From Struthidea cinerea (taxonomy: Eukaryota > Chordata > Aves > Passeriformes > Corcoracidae), in assembly GCA_013397865.1 (NCBI GenBank), contig VZTI01005197.1:2438420-2502419 (forward strand): a stretch of 64,000 nucleotides of DNA, given 5' to 3'. A program made the translations under genes and the position numbers. Of the stretch, positions 27,801-42,270 are shown in pieces (position 1 is the stretch's first letter; the number at the start of each line of letters is the position of its first letter). The notes below the pieces were generated by a model. The model ran no database searches. It saw only the letters and a list, made by a program, of their open reading frames with translations, and was not told where the DNA came from.

Positions 27801-30800
27801 CATGTCAAATTATTCATTATAATAAGCATAAGAAGTCCAAGAATAATGCTCTCAAGCCTACAAAGTGACATTAAAGAAGATGTGTGTGCTTTCAGCACTA
27901 ATCACAATAAAATGCAAATACACACATATTCTAAACATTCCATGTTTCATGATAAAGAAGCCATAAACTTTTTTTTTTTATTTCCACACTCTGAGTTGAT
28001 TCTGCAGGTCCTAAATATAGTTCAAACACAAGAATCAGCAGTAAAACCCCATTAAGACTATCATGATTATTTGATCAATAAAGAAACAAACCAAACAAGC
28101 TTCCCAAGAGGATTGTTGCCAAGTTTTCACTGAGAAAAGAACTTCCACTCTGCAGATGGAATTGCTCTCTTGTTCACATGCACATGATACTTCTCTTTAT
28201 CTTTCTCTTTCAAACTAAAAGGACCAGAAAAGGACAAAATATTCCATAACATCAAACTGTTATGTATAGAATGGTTATTGCATAGTTGCTAACATAATCT
28301 ATAAGCACATTTATTTCTCCTTCCAAAACTTCATTCACAATACAAAGTTCTCTTTTTCCTGGAAAAAATCAGTTTATAACCCTATCTAAATTTAAGTAGC
28401 TATCACACAGTAAAACCCTTTTATACCCCTCAATATGTTCACTATAGTACATGGACTATAATAATTGACTAGATAACTTGAATCTGTCATTTGTCTTCTG
28501 TACACAGTTACTGAAACTACTCATTTTAGGGAGAATTATCACCCCAAGCTACTTATCCACCAAGTCAACATTATTTCCTACACTCTGAAATGATAGCATG
28601 TTAGTGACATGATGAACTAATGAACAAAGGGAATGAGCAAAAGCATATTGTTACAGAGCTTCAGGACAACCGTCTCAGTGCACTGTAGGATGGCAGAAGT
28701 CCATCAAAAATTAATCCTCAAACCTAGTCAACATAATGAGCTACTAAAATCTGAAAGGTTATTTTCTCATCTTGTCCTGTGTACATCTATCGGCTCATAC
28801 TAGGTAGGGCCTTGTGGCAAAATGTTATATTTAGTGGATTGATACTTTTAAATGTAAATGGCTTTTTGTCGTCTTTCTTTCCTACTTTAAAATAATTAAA
28901 AGAAGGATAGAAACAACAGAACACTGTGAACCAATATTGTTTGCATCACACATTTCCAGTTTAGCTTGGAGAAAGTTCCAGAAGCTAGTGAACTTCTTTT
29001 GTCCTAAATTATGTTCAAGTTTGACAAAGAGAAAAGCCCTTGCAAAATTATTTTTATGATTTTTCAGTTGTCAAATTTGGGCAAAACCACTGAACAAACA
29101 TTAGTGTTTAAGACGAGACACACAAATCATTGTATCTCACTGTACACTGAAGAACAAAGAGGTGGAAGAATAAAAAGGGGGGGGGAAATGGCAAAATGAA
29201 CACTCCTTACAAAATCCTATCCTACCCCTCCAGCTCCCCATCCCCAAAGCACAAAACCCCAGGTATTTGTCTCATAGGACACTGCACAGAAACACTACTC
29301 TCCCTCTCCCTTTCTATTTCAACTCAGAGCAGACAAACAGAAGTTGAAGATTCATGTTATATTAATTCCTGTAACAAAGTCAAGAACCTCAATAAAACAA
29401 CACATCTGTGAGCACAGTTCAATGAAAAAACAACCTCACGCCCTGCAGTGACATGCTTATTTAAAAATATTAGTACAGATTTGCATGTTGGGTGGACTTC
29501 GGCAGACTAGAGTTTTCTATATGTAGGTTAAATTTTTTGCTTTTAATACACATGGTAATAAGAAAATCCAAAATTGAGTGTTGGCATTTTTATGATGTTT
29601 AGTGCATAAAAAGCCAGATCAAAGAAAAATCTACATGTTATTTATATTTCCATTTCTATTTAGTTACATTGCATTTTATATGGGTGGTAGATGTCTTTCC
29701 CTTGAAGCTTCTCCAGCTTTCCTAGGAACAAAATTATTTGTGTCATGTAAACAGTGTTAAGTTGCCCATTATGCAGAGGGCAAATTAATTCTTCATCTCT
29801 GATCTCATAAGGCTAGTCTACTATGAAAATATTTTACACTCTTAAACCACCTAGTCTTCTGCAACTGAAAACTGAGTATCATTACGGCATCTCCCATTCC
29901 TGTGAATGCCTTTCCCTGGATAATGAAATATATGAATGCATTGGCCAAAAATGAAACATATACAGTCCATACAACACCTGTCTCAGACATGTTGCCAGCA
30001 TGCAAAAACAAAAACTGGTAAACAATTAAAGGAACAATAAAAAAAAAAAAAAAAAAGGTTGAGGTAATCTGACACTTTGATAACAATTCTGTATAATTTT
30101 TTTTCAGTCTTGCCTTTGAACCTTTGAAAAAACATGAACAGAAATGCAGGTGTCTTTCCAGTCCAGAAGGAATGCAGATAAACTAGCAACTGTCACACCC
30201 TGGAGAGTAAAAGGAGGCAAATAACCTAACAAATTTCAAACGAAGACTACTCATCTTATAAAGGGACTGTTCTGAAAAACACAGAGCCTCACAAGTATAT
30301 CCACTAAAAGGTGGAGCAAATATCAGATTCAAGTAAAAATAAAATCGAATTACTATTTAAACTTTTTAACACTTGGAATGACCAATACCGAAAGCCTAGT
30401 ATATAAGAGTTTTGGGTGTCAGCCCTGGCAGGAATGCTTCTCGGCATAGATAACCGAAAGTCAAACCACAGCCTCTCCCATCTAACTTTGTAACACCTAT
30501 GGAGGCTTCCACCAGCGTGGGAAAGCACAGGTTCCACCCATCAACAGGTTGTTCATTCCTGCCTGCACAGTTCTGAAAGTGGAGAGCATCTGTGTATGTC
30601 TTGGGGAAACCTGCTGCTTCTCACCTCCACTTCTGTCCCCCCGTGTAATGCTGTCAGAGCTGCAGAAACTACAGTATCCCACAGTCAGATCCAACACCAG
30701 TCCTCAGAGAGCTTCACAGGAGAAGCACAAGCTCAAACAGAAGCAGTTCAAAGAAGCATGAGAAAGTCTGTGTATGCACAGGCCTTGAATAGCTGTCAGC

Positions 30801-31394
30801 TATAACCACAGCATGTTTGGAAGTGAGACCTCCAACTTTATTCCTGAGGACATGATTCTTGACATTGAATTGAAAAATTTATGATTATTTTTCTAACCTC
30901 TGTATTGTAGAAAGCGTGTGCCAAACCAATTTTTTGTTTTGATGCATCAGTTATGAAAGTACTTTAGAATATGCAAAACTGCTACATCATTCACCAGCTA
31001 TCCCTCTGCTAAAACAAAACTTTCGGTATTTCTACTTGTCACCACATATCCTGCCATCTCCATTCTCTGTTTTATCATTACCTTGCCCCACAGCTAACAC
31101 TATACTTGCACAGTAATTCATGCTACAGCCACTGCAATCATAAAGCCTTTCCCTGCTGTTTCAGAACTGTTAGGCAGTTCAGACATCCCTGCTGTTCTCA
31201 AGCAGACTTTTACTCTGAAGGACATTTCCCTCAGTCCTGTCACAGAATGTCTCAGGAAGCCCTTCAGTGACTTTATGAAGCATTTGCATACAACCGTCTC
31301 TGCTGAAAAAACTAACTGAAAATAAATGGAGTTTTTAGTAAGTCAGCACAAAACCAAATATATATGACTGATGACAAATTAATGAAGGATAGAA
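18858..31394 (-). other. FHIP1A 5' intron, proximal part: no recognisable gene
   Basis: About 12.5 kb of AT-rich sequence with short spurious reading frames only. It holds a T run at 19321-19337, a short GC-richer patch at 25.79-25.99 kb and an A run at 30039-30056. No CR1 element, RNA gene or exon could be supported. Confidence 0.6.
30039..30056 (+). repeat. A18 homopolymer
   Basis: An uninterrupted run of 18 A in intronic sequence. Confidence 0.95.
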
Positions 31395-31937
31395 GAAAAC
31401 CCTGCCCTTGCGAGACCACACCTCGAATACTGCACCCAGGTCTGCAGTTCTCAGCAGAAGAAGGTGCGGACCTGTTAGGGCAGATCCAGAGGAGGGCCAC
31501 AAAGATGACCTGAAGGCTGGAGCACCTCTCCTACAAAGACAGACTGAGAGAGCTGGGGTTGTTCAGCATGAAGAAGGCTCCAGGGAGATCTCACTGCAGC
31601 CTTCCAGTACTTTAAGGGGGCTTACAAAAAGGAGGGAGAGCAATTTTTTTACATGGACAGACAGTGATAGGACAAGGGGAAATGTTTTTGAACTACAAGA
31701 GGAGGGGTTTAGATTAGGCAATAGGAAGAAGTTCTTTACTCAGAGGGTAGTGAGACAGTGGAACAGGTTGCCCAGAGAAGTTGTGGATGCCCAATCCCTG
31801 AAGTATTCAAGGCCAAGTTAGATGGGGCCCTGAGCGACCTCCTCTAGTGAAAGGTGTCCCTGCCCATGGTGGCAGGACTGAAACTGGATAATCTTTCAGG
31901 TTCCTTCCAACCCAAGCCATTCTATGATACTATGAAA
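31395..31937 (+). mobile_element. CR1 retrotransposon, 5'-truncated, about 540 bases
   Basis: A 3' CR1 segment on the plus strand, opposite to the host gene. It begins in the end of the reverse-transcriptase ORF (CGAGACCACACCTCGAATAC, for the family's RPHLEY motif). It passes through the usual GDLITLQP-like and DRTRGN, FRLGNRKKFFTQRVV, QWNRLPREVVDAQSL segments and ends TTCCAACCCAAGCC and ATTCTATGATACTATGA. The first half is out of frame with the second, so a frameshift has killed the ORF. It is a non-LTR element and no viral gene is involved. Confidence 0.93.
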
Positions 31938-34922
31938 GCCTCTCTTTCAGGAGTGCCAGTACCAAAGGCACATACAGCTGCAATTATGGATACCACAACA
32001 ATCAGCCTAATTGGAAAGAATCCATTCCCAAAGTTGCCAACACTTTAAAATGAAAACCACTGGATTCCATGTGTACAGATGGAATGCCTCTCCATCCTCT
32101 AACTCAGCAGGACTAGGAGCCAAATCCACAGTTTTCTCTAAATAGAGAAAAAACTGAGTTTTCTCTGTGACAATGTATCTACCGACAAACTTGACCATCA
32201 CTAAGATCAACGCAGAAAATACAACACAGTACTGTGATGGACGACTACTAGCATAGTCCATCTACCCCCAAAAGTAGTCAACAGGGTCTGTGTATCTGCG
32301 GGGGCAGTAGTTATTGCTATTAAAATACACTGCTAGCAGCTGTCCCATCTCACATTCCTCAGCACACTACAAAGGGAATTAAATATCAATTTAACACAGT
32401 ATGGTAAGACAAGAGATTCCCCTTGCACCTCTAGCAACCATTTAAACAGATTCTCTCATGACACACCACATGTATCTGAAATACTGCTTTAATGTTGCTC
32501 TAGAAAGAGATGCAAACATTAAAAAATTCAACCTGAGAATGAATAAATTTTTCAAAATAAAAGACCACATGGAAGCAAACCTGAACCAAAATCAGCTTAC
32601 AAGTGGAATGACTGAGTTTTGCTGCCTCAGACACCAGAATCAACCCTATTCACTCCCAGTCAGTGAATCTTACTAACATTTATAGGGAAACCTTCAAAGC
32701 TTGAAAATTTCTAGAAGAACTGAACAAGTTTCTTTAGACTTAGACAACACTGTATGAGCAACTTTCTGGGAAAAAGCATCAAAACTGGACTTGCTAGAAG
32801 AATTCAAATGTGTTCAGTTTCCTCTTACTTGCTCTGAATAACATGCAGGGCACACAGTGATCATCATCATGAGCTGCAATGGTAACTGCTTGCATACAAG
32901 AGCTCAAGCCACTAGACTTTATTTTCTCCTCCAATTCTCTTCCTTTGTACATGGGCCTGAGGCAAATCACTCAGCTCAGTTTCTCCCTTAATACAAGGGC
33001 CACAGACTTTTGGAGAGCTCTGATTATTATTAAGGGAGCAAGTTAACATTGTTCAGTCAACTGACTGGCCGTTTACCTGTCCCAAAAACTCTCAGAATCC
33101 CTACGCACCACACTCCTAGACTTACAGACCACACACTTAAGACTTACAACCCGCATCACAAACTCATATTTGGCAAAACACTTCTAAACCCAGGGCCTAC
33201 GAGTAATGAATTCTCATCTTACCTTCATTTCTACATTTTGGCACTGTGCACAAGAGATAAGACACAATCAAGGCCCCCTAAATGAAAAAAAATAAATACA
33301 TGAAGTGTTTCAGAACACCAGTGGGAGAATTTCATGCAATGTATGGCTATTATTAGATTGCTATTTTGCTTACAGATCAGAGGGTATAATCAGCAGATGA
33401 TGCAGCCATGATTTGCGAAGCACAGCCTTATTAAAGACTAATGAGATAAATGAGTTAAAATTTACATTTTGCTCCACTGATAAGGTTCATTGGCACACTT
33501 AACTCCAACACCATGGTTTGAATATTAAACCCACTTATTAATGTCTAGTAAAGCTAATTATAATGCTGAGTGGCATTAAACTATAATAACCAAGCAGGAT
33601 GTTAGAATCACATCCTTTAGTATTACTGTAGCTCTGAAGTTAAGTCCTTCTGCACCTGGAAACAAACACCTGTTGAGCTCATGCTGTGAGAGAGCACGAG
33701 CCTTCTGTGCCTTTTTCCTGATCCTTCTGAGAACCCAAAGCCATGTTCTAACAATGCAACAGGCAGGGAAACATCGAGTGTTACTATGATTTCAACAGTG
33801 TCTCTCTTACTGCAGTAACAACAAGGATTACGTGACAAATATTTTTGTATCTACAATATATTAAATTACACTTGACATATACTTTCTAATCCTTAACAGA
33901 AAAAGAAAGCAGTGAGATACTAACAAAATGAACAACAAAACTCTGGAAACCATAGCTGCTAGGTTTTTATCACCTTTTTCACCATCTTCTGTCAAAACTA
34001 CAACCATAAGTATAAAAGCACCTCCATGTACTTAAAAGGATACTGGAAATACACTTCAGACCTTAAACTAGCCTATATATTTTTATGCCACATCTATGTA
34101 AGCACTTAGACAATAATCATTTTTAAGGATAACTCAAGAGGACAAGGGCCATAATATTCTTTCCATTTTAATCTCCGCAATGTATTTGTCCTGTGACAGC
34201 AATGACAAGAAAGAGAGATGGGATAATTAAATGCCAGCTATCCATGGATCGACAGTACCTAGTGTGAGGACTCACATGTGCCAGTCCAAAAACAACTTAC
34301 AGTCACAACACAAGCTTGAGAAACACAGCTACTCTGGGATCTCCCCATCCCAACACGAGAGTGGTGCCAGCTCTCCCTCCTCTAGGAGAGTCATATACAG
34401 GACTGCACAACTGCCACCATTACCTTTTCAAAGTAGACTATAAAGAATGACAACACAAAGCACAAAAACATTACAGATAAAATCTCCACTTTTTATTTGT
34501 AAGGTAATACTCAAAAGCAGACATCCATTACACACGTAAAAAAGGCACTGCAGAACAATTAGATTTTTTTTCTTCCGTGGGGAAAAGTGAAAAGGCACTT
34601 GGACTGTGACAGTAAAAGAAACCAGCAGAGCAAATAATGTGTGAAACATTAAATGCAACTGCTTTTTTGAACACACTTTTGTTCCTTTCAATTTATCACC
34701 CAACTTAAACATTCAGCTTGTAACACAATCCATTCCACTTTCTTCAGACCAGCTTTAAAACACAGGCATGCTGTATTTCAGCAGTAGAAGCAAAGAAATG
34801 CTGTGGAGGTCAGAAAGAGAAGACTTGGTATACAGCTTTTTGAGGAGCATTCCACTGCATCCCTGCTTGTAGGAAGCCATGGCATCGCTGCCTGGCATCC
34901 CCAAGCCTGTGCTGCAGCTGGG

Positions 34923-34952
<30 letters not shown>
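34923..34952 (+). repeat. A30 homopolymer
   Basis: An uninterrupted run of 30 A, the longest pure A run seen here. It directly follows a GC-richer stretch (about 34850-34922) on the plus strand. Confidence 0.95.
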
Positions 34953-34956
<4 letters not shown>

Positions 34957-37900
34957 AGTCTACTTGAGTGGTAGATTCTAGTGCCACAAGCTCACCAAGC
35001 CAGCTGAGCCTCCTTATGCCAGGGGAACACACACCCTATCCCCTCCCTCCCACTCTGCCATGTTCCTGTGGCACACAGCAGTTCCAGCAGCCAAACCTAG
35101 AAAAGAGTGTTTGTTGAGAGCTCGAAGTATCCCTCATAGAAATCTGTCTTGAAAATGGATACTTGTGACTTTGTGTTCGAACAGCAGAAGCATCAAGTCT
35201 CTTTCCCAAAGCGAAAACCCTGCCAGCCTGATTCCACAGGAGCAAGTCTCTCTACACAGGTTCTTCCCACAGAGTAGAAAGTGCCACTGCAGACTTTTTC
35301 CTGCAATACATTGTGCTGGATGTGACTTTTCCCAAGCCATTTTATGAGTATGGTTTGTGTAGTAAAAGCATACACAGAGAAGCTCTTCCAATTACTATTT
35401 CAACTGTGCTAATATTTGGTAGGCATTCTGAATCTAAATGTTTCAATACTTCTCTGCATCTATCATCAACAGATACACCTAAAGCATACTATATTTTTAA
35501 AGAAGAGACAGCCAACAGCACAGTATTCCCACAGGTAGGCTTGTCAGGAAAAGATGTGGTAAATAATTAATTTTCCTAGGTTAACTTGAGTTCCAGACTA
35601 GCATCTGTGAGCATCAGTGCCATGGAAAGGCAACAACTCTAGTTTGTATTCTTGTCCAGTAAGGAGCTTTGCGTTACGTGCAAGCACTGACAGCAAAAGT
35701 TTTATCATCTCAGAGACAGAAAAAGTAAAGAACACTTATACAAGTCCAGCAAAATCTCTTCTGTGAAAATCAAAGAAACCAGAAGTCTTTGCTTGGCTAC
35801 TACCCTTTTTTGAATTATTTCCTTCTTTGACAGATAATGGGCCAAACACAGATAGATGCTGAGCACTGATGTCAGACTGCAGCACACAGAAACCTCCGGT
35901 ATAATCCACCCTACAAATAATTAAAGACATCGTTCACTGCATACCATGCTTTCTTTCTCTGCATTACAGATGTTTGGCAGGAAGGGTGGGGACAATTACA
36001 AATACAGGGAAAGGGCAGAACATTCCAGAAAAATTATCTTTTTAAAATTGATCTTAAGCTTAGCAGTTTAACACACCGAGGTTTCAAAAAGTACATAAAA
36101 TGTTACAAATACTACTGGACTATATTCAGTATTCATGGCTTGAAGTGACCAAACTTTTATATACACTGTCAACTGTCATCTAATTCTTTTCCCGCTTCTA
36201 TTTGTTGCCTCAAAGGTGCTAGCAGATTGTAACAAAGAATAGTTCATACAATCATGAATAAGTCGGCAGTAAAGAGAATATTTTGCAGAAGGTAGTTCAT
36301 TTTCCCTGGAAACGGTTCATAAAAATGGACTAAAAAAAAAATCTAAAAAACTATTTAAGAAACAGACTTCATTAACATATTGTTTATGCATTAATTTTCT
36401 GACGAATTAGGTGTTTCTTAAGTAATTCTGTATCTGCTGGAACCCATAGAGGGGATGGAAAAGCCCCTTAGGCTTAGCTTCCTCTTCAAGTCAGGGAACT
36501 CAGTCTAATACCCCGGAAATTTTTCTTCCAAGTTTGATTTTATTTCTTGTGCACCTAAACTGCCTTGACTGTGTTCAGGAGCAAAGTTGAAGGCCCTCAA
36601 GATCCTATTTCCTATCATTTCAGTCAGCTGAATTTTTAGAAGATCAGAATACAGTTATCTATTTCTTTATAATGGAGCTGCATTATAACCATGATAAAAA
36701 AATGCGAGAAATGTTCTGCTCTGTTCATTACAATCAATAGATTATGCAGCTCGGTCACAAAGCAGAAGGAATTATGAAAAAGAAAGTAATCTTTAAACTA
36801 CTAATATTGCTAGAACAACTTTTCTTTCAGATATGCAGACTCCCACCTCCCAGACACAGCTAATAATGTCAGAAGCGCTGAGATTCATACGGTCAGAATG
36901 ACTAATATTTACATTAAGCAAATGTATTGCCATAGTAACATAGACACCACAGAGCTATCTACCTGCCACAGCTCTCTAAATTATTTAGCATGCCAATACT
37001 ACAGTGACACTGTGTAAATGATCACATTCATTAACAGCAGAGTATGTGCTGAAAAACTGAATGTTAGACAGCCATATTTATTGCCAGGAAAAAAAAAAAA
37101 ACAGTGCCAGTATTCAGGAAAAAAAAAAAGCAAAGAGGTATAGAGGAAGGTTCCAGCCTGTAGCAGAACAATACACCTTGAAAATCTTCATCTAAAAAAC
37201 ACATCCACATCTGCATCCCTGTGCAAAGCAGCACAAACGATAATCTCACTTATGGGACATAAGGCTGACCCACTGTGACCAGAACAAACTGAGATTTGAG
37301 TTACTTCCCAAACTACATTTTTGGGATAGTCATTAAATTTGTTTAATTTGCATCTTATATTACCAAAATATTATTCCACCTTGTGGGGTTGCAAGAGCTA
37401 GTTCACAGAAAATAGAAATAACTATGACACACCCTCAGAACATGGTTGCTCTTCAACAGTTGACAGGTTTATACTGAGGAGAGAGATGCAATACTTTGGA
37501 TGATGGTCTGCCACTTCCTCCAAGCAGTAGATGATGGCAGGGATCTGAGTGGTTTGTGTAAGCCACTATCCTCATCCTGAGTTAAACCTTTTGGAAACCT
37601 CAAGCACTTCCTGCACTATGGATATGTATCCATATCCCCATCATATGCACTGGCAGAATCAATGACAGGTGGAGAAAACAAAGGGATAGTTCAGGTCAAC
37701 TCTTGCAACCAGATGGATTTCTTCGTAATTTTTATCAGCTATAACCCCTTCTTTCGTTGGACACAAATCATGTTTTTTTCACATTTCTCTTTGAATTCAA
37801 AATAACAAAAAAACCACCTAAGAAGCACAGCACAAAGAACCAGGCACAAAATTAATCCAGCCCAGCTCTAACCAACTCCCGTTCTCTCTGATTTTTTTAG

Positions 37901-40900
37901 TGCTTCATAGGCTTAATTTTCAGTATGTCAATGCAAGAGAAAGCTTTAAATAATTTTTTCTACTACATTTTTATGAAAATAAGTCTGGCATACACCCATC
38001 TCTTATTATTTGCACTGAAATGCTACAAAGTCCTACTTAAATACATTTTCATGGCACTAGCAACAATCAAATCCAATCTCAAACCAATAGATTACTATAA
38101 CAGAGACTCATGTAGAATTTGATCTTCACAGACAGAATTTTCAAAATAAAAAAGTGCTTGGAACATGCTGTTCTCCAGAGAGAATACTGCTTAAATAACA
38201 AGAGTCTGCTTTTCTTAAGCAAGTTACTTTAATTAAGAATTGTTCAAGAACTGACTTGATCCTCCACAGAATGTCTGGAAAGTATAGAGAACGGCACCTT
38301 GCTTTGAAAGCAGTTTTAGAAAGCAGCCTCATGGAACCCAATAGCCAGACCAGCGAGGGCACCTCAAATATTGGTGCTGGAGGGCACAGGTGTGGTGAAG
38401 AACACCAAAACGTTTACTGCTGACAGAGGTCAGGTCACCTCCCTAAAGTATTTAGGTTGTGAACCTCTGTTTGGAGCCTTCACTCAGTATTCCGCTTCAG
38501 ACTGTGAGTTTAACAGAATGACTGCTGGTTTTAGAGAAATGTCTGTGAAAGATGAATACTGCTCTTAGGACTGTCAAAATATAAAGGATCATATGAGAAG
38601 CAACTGACTAGTGGACTAATTAGCAGTAAGGAATAGAATTATGCAAAGCCTCCAGATCCCAGGCAGAGCTATCAATTACATTTACATGTTACAAATCACC
38701 TTGCTGATGAAGTGCAAGATGGAAATAGGAAGTCACCTTCAAGTGTTCAGCACCTTAAGGCACATTTGTAATGGAGCCAGGGGGGATATCCGCTTAGTTG
38801 TTGGAATTATTTAAAATGTGCACTAATACTCGAAATGATTCTATGACAATTGAGCACCCAGCTAAAGTGGCTGAGATAAGCCTTGACAATTCTAGATAAG
38901 AAAGACTAAGCAATTAACAGAGGTATCCAAACACTAACCTTTAAATCCACTTAGGCTGAATTTTTTGTCGCAACTTGTATCTTTCAAGCTTATAACTGAG
39001 AGCCCTAGGAAGGTCAGTCCTGCTACATGAACCACAATTAATTCTAAACACAAACCCTGTGTTTTGTTTTCAAGCCAACAGTGAGCAGATGAACCCAGAA
39101 AGCAACAGCAGCCTACAGTGGCTGAATTTCATTAGGTTTGGCTCAGCATCACTACCACCGAATCCAAACTGTTTTCTACAGAACAATTCTAGTAGCAGCC
39201 ACACAAAGCACTCATCTCCACAGGAGTCCTTCACTTATCAGATGTGGTACCATTCACAAACCACGTCTACATTTCTGCATTTTGTTAGATTATGTCTCCT
39301 TACCAACATGGCAGTACAAAAAGCAGAAAAGGTCCTGGCTCTGCGCAAGTCCTGCTCAGCAATAACAAAAACATCTCTATTATCATCAGTGTGTTCTGCA
39401 CAAATCCAAAACACAGCCTCATACTCATCACTGTGAAGAAAACTAACTCTACCTGAGCCCAAAACCAGCACAGTACAAAAATCCTAGATTTGCAGAGCAC
39501 TTTGTCAAAGAACGAAATAACTTCATACAAATAGAGTTAAGAGCTGATACTGAGGATTTGTTTGTTTTCGAGGTGTTGCAGTATTTGGGAAAATACAACT
39601 TGCAAGAACATCCTATGTGTTCAAATGACTCATCAAAATCCACAGGAAACAACCACAGCAAAGACTCTCTAGCTATAGCTGAGGACTGAGACCTGCTTTT
39701 ATTTTTACTAGAAGCCAAAAAAAACCTACTTTCACATTCTCCTCTCCTTCTCAGCCAGGATGGGAACAGAAACCTTCGCCAGGGTTAGCTGAGCCAGTGG
39801 CCTCTCTCACCCTGGCAACTACTTTTATACATAGCAGGGAGACTGAAGAGGTAGAGCAAAGCTTAGTATTACTGCCACAAGCTCAGGACTTTAAACGGAG
39901 TACAGTCTTTCCCACTTTGCACACCACAACAACTCAAACAACTCCCTAGTGCAATGAACTGTGTTCTTTTCCCCTTCCCTCCCGCCTCCACAATAAAGAA
40001 GTATCATTGTCACATCCTCTGACAGAAACTTCCCATCGAGACTCGGCAAACAGGATTAATGAAGAAAACAAAACCAACTTTTTTTTAACAGGCAAAAAGT
40101 GACGGGAAGAAGTAAAGAAAAACAAAAATGGAAATCAAAAGATAGACTTACATGATTTACAGTGCTTAAAACACTAATCAGCCTCTTCTGTACTGTACCT
40201 GAGTGTTAAAACCCCTACCATCACCCTGCACATACACAGCAATAAACATCCAAGCCAATACACATTGCTGTCAGGAGTTGAACTGCTGCATACTTAATAC
40301 AGAGGCAGATTTACTGAACATGAATTTCTAAATTCATGTTCAAATCCCATAAGTGCCATACCTAAAGTATATCAAGTCCTCAATATCTCCAACTTGAACA
40401 TAAAGACTAGAGTTTGAGATGCAGACATCTTTCTATTAAAAGAAAAATTGAGCAATTACATATGCATTAAATAAACCTTATGCCATAAATGTCCTTGATT
40501 CTTTATGTGCCAAAACATTAAAAAAAAATAAAACAAATCCCCCATAGAATAAAAAGCAAATAAACAAACTAAACCCCCAGACACGGGACCAGCTTACTAT
40601 ATATTATTAAAATGCCAAGCACAGTAGGTTGTTAATTTTTCACTTGAAGTAACTGCATAACTTGGTTGGGGAATTATTCAGTTCCAAAAACTCTGTAGCC
40701 ATTTCATTTCACCTTTCATTTTCTATCATCCACAAGTCAAAATCATGTATGCAGTTTAATGAAAAGTGCATAAGTCCTTGAATACCAGATACAGATGGGA
40801 TGAGCTGTGAGTGATTCTCACCAAAGCTAATAAGCAAGAAACCAAAATAAAAATTGAAATATACAGAGATACCAGTATAAGCATAGTTAAGTCAGTGGTA

Positions 40901-41000
40901 TTTTTATCAAAATGAAAAAATAATTTCTTCTTTCTATAAACCCAAGACACAGTTTCAATCTTTTTGTCATCTATCCATGCTATGCATCACAAAGATAAAT

Positions 41001-41062
41001 GGTGATAAGTGAATGGAAATAGAATGGTGATAGATGAATGGAAACAGAATGGTGATAGATGA
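41001..41062 (+). repeat. 25-base tandem repeat, about 2.5 copies
   Basis: Two full units (41001-41025 and 41026-41050), each starting GGTGATA and ending ACAGAAT or ATAGAAT, plus a 12-base partial third copy. The full units differ at three positions. A small minisatellite. Confidence 0.9.
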
Positions 41063-42182
41063 AGAATAGGCACATTTAGGAGTACAAGCAGCTTAAAGAG
41101 TACTTTGAGTATAAACATAAGAGTATGAGCAAGAAAATAATTACCTATATTCCACAGACAAACACAGCACATCCCTGGGGATAGATTCCTTCTCTGTGAA
41201 CACCCTCATGCTAATAACCGTGCAGGAGTCAGGAAAGGATGCAGAGTCAACTTGTGGCAACTAAAATATTTAACCACAAGAGATGTGCATTTACCTAACC
41301 ACTGCTCTCCTGACTCACACAAGGTCTTTAAAAACTTCTTAACACTTAAGCAGTCTAGGAGATGGAAAATGTACACACACTGATCTCCTTCCAAAATGAT
41401 GTGATTGGAAGATCACAAATTGGGCTACTCTACCTGGGCAGTAATTTAGAGGCACAGAGGCTGTCACCTGGTCACTTGCACAAATAAGAGCCTATCTTCG
41501 CATTCTCTGCTCAGGCTGTGAGCATGCTGAGGGGAAGGAAGATGGTGGCATCTTCTCACTCCTGATGAACGTAAGTGGGAATCCCACTTGCAGGGATTAG
41601 TTGTTTCAACAAATCCCCTATAGACAATTTAAAGACAATTATTCTACATCATGAGATGCTTACTGCTTTTGTATGCTACTACAGAGAATTTTGTTAAGAG
41701 TCTCAACTAAGATGATATACCATACAGGTTTAAAATGTAAGATGTAAAAAAATATCACCCAACACAAATTCTCTAACTTGATAGGAGAAGGGGAATGGGA
41801 TCTATGTCCTCCAAAAGTACCCAGCACCAAGCTTGTCTCAATTAGATTCAAAGCCCATATTGTTTCAGAACACTTAAGAACTTCTGTGGAAGCTAAGAGT
41901 GACATGGTAAATGAAACAAGCTGACAGAGCACATTGTCTTACCATTACTAACATGCTAGGCAATACAAAAAGAAGAACATATACTTTTAAAAACTGCACC
42001 AACATGACCTCCCCACTTTGCATTTTAGAAGACACAGATATAAGATACACTGCCCTATAACAGTTCAGATGTTTTTCTGCAGTACATATTTGTAAGATAA
42101 TCATGCAAACACTAAAAAAATTTTCATAATAATAGGAAAAACCAAAGCATTCATAAATGAGAATAAGTAACTCTGCTCCAGA

Positions 42183-42270
42183 TTTGTTGGTTTTGGTTTG
42201 GTTTTGCTTTTTGTTTGTTTGAGGTGGTTTTTTACCGTTTGGTTGAGGGTTTTTTTGGTTTGTTTTCCCC
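42183..42270 (+). repeat. G/T-rich low-complexity stretch
   Basis: Almost only T and G, with irregular GGTTTT and GTTTGTTTG units. Low complexity; coding frames across it are artefacts. Confidence 0.75.

Noticed and set aside
39059..39530. Cluster of overlapping frames on both strands, the longest 125 codons
   Set aside because: Several mutually incompatible frames, no family resemblance, no splice structure; fits a chance stop-poor stretch.
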